NCBI GenBank assembly: GCA_019752045.1
Contig: JAIEMP010000007.1
Span: 310,001 to 374,000, forward strand
Direction of reading: 5' to 3'
DNA length: 64,000 nt
DNA from: Chitinophagaceae bacterium
Lineage (GTDB): Bacteria; Bacteroidota; Bacteroidia; Chitinophagales; Chitinophagaceae
A program made the position numbers and the translations under genes. The notes under the pieces are model-generated. The model did no database searches and had not been told where the DNA came from. It was given only the letters and a program-made list of their open reading frames with translations. Shown piece by piece: positions 60,859 to 64,000 of the stretch (its first letter is position 1; every line of letters begins with the position of its first letter).

Positions 60859-61335
60859 TCAGTTCAGTTCTTCCAGCCGCTTGTTAATTGCTTCAAAATC
60901 AGGCACTCCGTCCTTACTTTCCACCAATTCTGTGTATTGAATCATTCCTTCTTTATCTATGATGAAGGCCGTTCTTTTGGATACTCCTTTCATATCAAAA
61001 ATCCAGTTTTCAAATAATGAGTCATAAGCTCTGGATACTTCTTTGTTGAAATCGCTCAACAACGGAAAATTATATCCCTGCTCATCTCTGTATCGTTTGA
61101 GCGTAAATATAGAATCTACGCTGATACCCAGCACCTGTGCCTGTGCATTGCTGTAACGGCCAATATCGTCTCTTACAGTACACAGTTCTTCGGTGCAGGT
61201 GCTTGAAAATGCCTGCGGATAAAACAGAATCAACACATTTTTTCCTTTAAAATCACTGAGGCTTACTTTGTTTCTTTCGCTGTCGTACAATGAAAATTCG
61301 GGAGCTTTTTGTCCAATTTTTATTTGCATAGTCAT
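60859..61335 (-). CDS. Peroxiredoxin (AhpC/TSA family)
   Basis: A cytosolic thiol peroxidase, 158 residues from ATG 61335 (61329 also possible). QIKIGQKAPEFSLYDSERNKVSLSDFKGKNVLILFYPQAFSSTCTEELCTVRDD contains the peroxidatic Cys motif PxxxSTCTEELC: the STC Cys is peroxidatic, and the Cys of ELC five residues on may resolve it, as in BCP/PrxQ and AhpE-type enzymes. The rest is GISVDSIFTLKRYRDEQGYNFPLLSDF and KRTAFIIDKEGMIQYTELV. The reductant is likely thioredoxin. It is a single gene between terminators. Confidence 0.93.
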   Translation of the reverse strand: MTMQIKIGQKAPEFSLYDSERNKVSLSDFKGKNVLILFYPQAFSSTCTEELCTVRDDIGRYSNAQAQVLGISVDSIFTLKRYRDEQGYNFPLLSDFNKEVSRAYDSLFENWIFDMKGVSKRTAFIIDKEGMIQYTELVESKDGVPDFEAINKRLEELN

Positions 61336-61451
61336 AATTTTTGGGTGATCACACCGCAATTAAACAAAACAATTGCAAAAAGGTTATCCAATTTTTTTTG
61401 AGCTGATGTTTTAAATACTTCTATATAAACCTTGTACAACTGTAAAAATAA

Positions 61452-61477
61452 AAAAGGGCCCTATTCGGTGCCCCTTT
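61452..61477 (-). terminator. Terminator of the lipocalin-like gene
   Basis: AAAAGGGCCC.. and ..GTGCCCCTTT (61452-61477) form an imperfect stem on the minus strand followed by TTTTTTATTTTT. Confidence 0.6.
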
Positions 61478-61498
61478 CAGATATCGCTTAAAGCATGA

Positions 61499-61924
61499 TT
61501 ATTTTTTAGTGAGTTCTAATGTAACAAGTTTTCCATTGATTGTTTGTGTTGCTTTTACCCATGTCCACGTGCTGTCTACAATCTTCCAGGTACCATCTAA
61601 GGTCTGAAGGACGAGACTGGCAGTAGGTGGATAATCAGCAATAATTGCGAAATTCACTCTGTCTTCGTTCCAGTTCCCGGTTGATTCGGTAGAAGAATTT
61701 TTAACGGCATCAACTGTTCTGTTGGTTTTAAATTGAAATTCGTAACTGTCAAAGCCTGATTTGTAATCTGTGCCATCTACATAATAGGTTGTCACCGTCC
61801 AGCGACCATCAGTAATTGCCTTTACAATTAATGTTTCGGCAATTTCCTCCTGTGTTTGTTTGATGGCTTTTTTACATCCTGCGAGAAGTACGATGGTTAA
61901 ACTGAGTAAAAATATTTGCTTCAT
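61499..61924 (-). CDS. Lipocalin-like lipoprotein
   Basis: A 141-residue lipoprotein. MKQIFLLSLTIVLLAGCKK has lipobox LAGC, Cys at 17. The mature part has LIVKAITDGRWTVTTYYVDGTDYKSGFDSYEFQFKTNRTVDAVKNSSTESTGNWNEDRVNFAII, in which a W near the first strand and the ordered beta strands (about 42-140) match the lipocalin-like (DUF4923/lipocalin_4) group of Bacteroidota. It may bind a small hydrophobic ligand; none is known. It is divergent from the Nif3 gene. Confidence 0.8.
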   Translation of the reverse strand: MKQIFLLSLTIVLLAGCKKAIKQTQEEIAETLIVKAITDGRWTVTTYYVDGTDYKSGFDSYEFQFKTNRTVDAVKNSSTESTGNWNEDRVNFAIIADYPPTASLVLQTLDGTWKIVDSTWTWVKATQTINGKLVTLELTKK

Positions 61925-62072
61925 AGATTTTGAATTGTCGGGAGCTAAAATTACAACTTGTTTTTGGTTGGTTCTGTTTTTCTTAACTACGTAATTGGCT
62001 TGAGAGCAGGATTTACCGCCTTTCGCTGCCTGTGTATAACGCTCTGAGATTGAATTATCTTATTTTTATCCC

Positions 62073-63170
62073 ATGCAAATTGCTGAAATCACCCGTTTTC
62101 TGGAAACAATTGCCCCTCCTTTTCTGCAGGAAGGCTATGATAATGCAGGTCTTATTACAGGTTCAGGTGCATGGGAATGCACAGGAGTAGTTGTTAGTCT
62201 CGATGCTACTGAAGAAGTTGTTCAGGAGGCAAAAGCAAAAGGTTGTAATCTGATTATTGCCCACCACCCGATTGTTTTCAGCGGGTTAAAGAAAATTACC
62301 GGTAAAACATACGTAGAAAGAGCTGTTATCAAATCCATCAAAGAAGATATAGCGATTTATGCCATACATACCAATCTGGACAATGTAATGGAAGGTGTAA
62401 ATGGAAAAATGGCTGAACGGATTGGCTTAACCAATTGCAAAATATTACAGCCAAAACCCTCTTTGCTTCAAAAGCTTTTTACGTTTGTTCCTCTGGCGCA
62501 TGCCGATGCTGTTAGAACAGCTATTTTTGATGCAGGAGCCGGCCATATTGGAAATTACAGTGAATGCAGCTTTTCCACATCCGGTACAGGTACTTTCAAA
62601 GCCGGAGAAGGAACCAACCCTTTTGTAGGAAAAATTGGCAGCAGACATTCTGAAGAGGAAGTGAAAATAGAAGTACTTTTTCCTGTCTGGTTGCAGGGTG
62701 CAATAATTAACGGAATGAAAAAAGCGCATCCATATGAAGAAGTGGCTTATGATATTGTGCCGCTGGAAAATAAGCACCAAATGACCGGCTCCGGCATTTT
62801 AGGAGAATTACCGGAGGCCATTTCAGAAAAAGAATTCCTTCAACTGCTTAAAAATCAATTTGGATTATCTGTGATCAGGCATACCGGCTTTCGGAATAAG
62901 CCTGTGAAAAAAGTTGCTGTTTGTGGCGGGGCAGGCAGTTTTTTAACCAAGACAGCACTGGCAGCAGGGGCTGATGCTTTTGTTACAGCTGATGTGAAAT
63001 ATCATGAGTTTTTTGACGCTGAAAACAACATGCTTTTGACCGATATTGGGCATTGGGAAAGTGAACAGTTTACAATTGATTTATTGGCCGAATTTTTAAG
63101 TGTGAAATTCCCTACCTTTGCCGTCCTCAAAACTGGTGTGAAAACGAATCCTGTTGAGTATTTCAGTTGA
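62073..63170 (+). CDS. Nif3-like dinuclear metal centre protein (YqfO type)
   Basis: A 365-residue member of the NIF3/DUF34 family, thought to act on GTP-cyclohydrolase-like chemistry or as a metal chaperone; the role is not settled. Metal ligands are visible in LIIAHHPIVFSGLKKI (two His, about 64-65), AIHTNLDNV (His, Asp) and the C-terminal DIGHWESEQF (His, Glu). A PII-like insert domain (about 125-235; FVPLAHADAVRTAIFDAGAGHIGNYSECSF and HPYEEVAYDIVPLEN) is typical of the long YqfO subgroup. It is followed after 118 bases by the zinc-ribbon protein, a frequent neighbour. Confidence 0.93.
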   Translation: MQIAEITRFLETIAPPFLQEGYDNAGLITGSGAWECTGVVVSLDATEEVVQEAKAKGCNLIIAHHPIVFSGLKKITGKTYVERAVIKSIKEDIAIYAIHTNLDNVMEGVNGKMAERIGLTNCKILQPKPSLLQKLFTFVPLAHADAVRTAIFDAGAGHIGNYSECSFSTSGTGTFKAGEGTNPFVGKIGSRHSEEEVKIEVLFPVWLQGAIINGMKKAHPYEEVAYDIVPLENKHQMTGSGILGELPEAISEKEFLQLLKNQFGLSVIRHTGFRNKPVKKVAVCGGAGSFLTKTALAAGADAFVTADVKYHEFFDAENNMLLTDIGHWESEQFTIDLLAEFLSVKFPTFAVLKTGVKTNPVEYFS

Positions 63171-63191
63171 TTAGTGTGATGGACGTACAAG

Positions 63192-63220
63192 CCTGCCCGG
63201 CCGAACGCCATTCGGACAGG
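63192..63220. repeat. Palindromic repeat between nif3-like and zinc-ribbon genes
   Basis: CCTGCCCGGCCGAA and TTCGGACAGG form imperfect arms (CCGAA/TTCGG core, 63201-63205 and 63211-63215). It belongs with the CCTGTCCG family near 56622. Confidence 0.6.
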
Positions 63221-63288
63221 AGAGTGACACAACCAAAGCTGAGCAGGGCTTAACCGCCGGAAAAAAACAAAAAACTTCAAACACATAT

Positions 63289-64000
63289 ATGGCTACTACA
63301 AAAGAGTATTCTGTAGAAGAAAAACTGAAGGCACTGATTCATGTGCAGAAAATTGAAAGCAAACTGGATCAGATCCAGATTCTGAAAGGTGAGTTACCGA
63401 TGGAAGTAAAAGACCTTGAAGACGAAATTGAAGGATTGAATGCTCGTAAGAATCGTATTGAAGAAGAGATCAACGGTATTCAGGAATTTATTGAAAGCCG
63501 TAAAACAGCCATTACAGAATCACAGGCGCTTATAAAAAAATACGAAAAGCAAAGTGAGAATGTAAAGAACAACCGTGAATTTGAAGCGATCAATAAAGAG
63601 CTTGAAATGCAGGGGCTGGAAGTGAAGCTGGCTGAAAAACATATTAAAGATGCAAACGAAGAGTTGATTGAAAAAAGTGAAGTGCTTGAAAAAGCCAAGA
63701 AAGCAATTGCTGTAAAAGAAAAAAATCTTGAACATAAGAAAGGTGAGCTGGATAAAATTATTGCCGATACAGAGAAAGAAGAAAATCATTTAAAAGGGCA
63801 GGTAAACAAAGCAAGAGAAGCTGTTGACGAGCGTTTGCTCGTAAGCTTCGACCGAATCCGTAACAGTTACAGAAATGGCCTTTCTGTAGTTCCTATTGAA
63901 AGAGAGAGCTGCGGCGGTTGTTTCAACACCATTCCACCACAACGCCAGAGCGAGATTAAACAACATAAGAAGATCATTGTTTGTGAAAACTGCGGACGTA
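63289..64000 (+). CDS. Coiled-coil C4-type zinc-ribbon protein, 3' end beyond window
   Basis: I read it from ATG 63289: MATTKEYSVEEKLKALIHVQ, then a long antiparallel coiled coil (about 20-185; EVKDLEDEIEGLNARKNRIEEE, NNREFEAINKELEMQGLEVKLAEKH) and a zinc ribbon that begins SCGGCFNTIPPQRQSEIK and continues VCENCGR where the window ends. That gives two CxxC pairs, CGGC and CENC, and the frame is still open. About 237 codons are present of an expected ~250. It matches the PF02591-type family (zf-RING_7), distributed beside Nif3-like genes. The cellular role is not established. Confidence 0.92.
   Translation, partial: MATTKEYSVEEKLKALIHVQKIESKLDQIQILKGELPMEVKDLEDEIEGLNARKNRIEEEINGIQEFIESRKTAITESQALIKKYEKQSENVKNNREFEAINKELEMQGLEVKLAEKHIKDANEELIEKSEVLEKAKKAIAVKEKNLEHKKGELDKIIADTEKEENHLKGQVNKAREAVDERLLVSFDRIRNSYRNGLSVVPIERESCGGCFNTIPPQRQSEIKQHKKIIVCENCGR

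Noticed and set aside
63171-63288. RNase P or other structured RNA between nif3-like and zinc-ribbon genes
   Set aside because: Only 118 bases, lacks the conserved RNase P cores; the structure seen is a dispersed palindrome.

Overview
The window is a chromosomal segment of a Bacteroidota bacterium, most likely family Chitinophagaceae. The evidence is a SusC/SusD pair, proteins carrying type IX secretion (T9SS) C-terminal domains, a TPR-propeller-OmpA protein of the PorE type, many outer-membrane barrels and lipoproteins, promoters with the Bacteroidota -7 box TAnnTTTG, and no obvious Shine-Dalgarno sites. No tRNA, rRNA, CRISPR, phage or complete insertion sequence was seen. Base composition looks even across the window.

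Layout. 1-1462 (-): accA followed by dapA, which is cut by the window edge. 1579-7419 (-): a SusC-SusD-lipoprotein uptake operon with a clear promoter and terminator. 7565-10476 (-): a helix-hairpin-helix/barrel protein and a PorV-like barrel. 10551-16497 (+): folD, two envelope proteins, queE, the PorE-like protein and dprA. 16545-17207 (-): a collagen-like lipoprotein. 17439-27379 (+): guaB, lnt, an alpha/beta hydrolase, a large PKD adhesin with a gliding-motility C-terminal domain, a membrane-anchored LuxR regulator, a DUF4199 protein, an SDR and a secreted protein.

27493-43276 (-) is a sulfur assimilation block. metY-metX-hom-cysH form one operon. cysD-cysN-cobA-cysJ-cysI-DUF2490-(CysG_N::TauE fusion) form a second, and a metZ-like gene stands apart downstream. 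Together they cover sulfate activation, APS reduction, sulfite reduction with its own siroheme supply, and sulfide fixation onto O-acetylhomoserine. The metY leader carries a SAM-I riboswitch with a terminator, then a second promoter and a 25-codon leader ORF with five Cys codons whose end is embedded in a hairpin. This is the strongest candidate for undescribed biology here.

43277-64000: a small conserved protein, uvrA, three tandem 105-bp noncoding elements next to a 43-residue membrane peptide, a barrel protein, a GNAT acetyltransferase, an M28 peptidase broken by a one-base frameshift, rarA, a PadR regulator with its operator, two membrane proteins, aspS, grpE-dnaJ, an rRNA methyltransferase, a protein that is almost only a T9SS sorting domain, a peroxiredoxin, a lipocalin-like lipoprotein, a Nif3-like protein, and a zinc-ribbon protein cut by the right edge.

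A genome-scale theme is a set of short palindromes (C/G-rich arms, tri- to nonanucleotide loops) and simple repeats. They lie between genes and also in frame inside cysN, cobA, metX, rarA, aspS, queE, lnt and uvrA, where they add residues to otherwise conserved enzymes.
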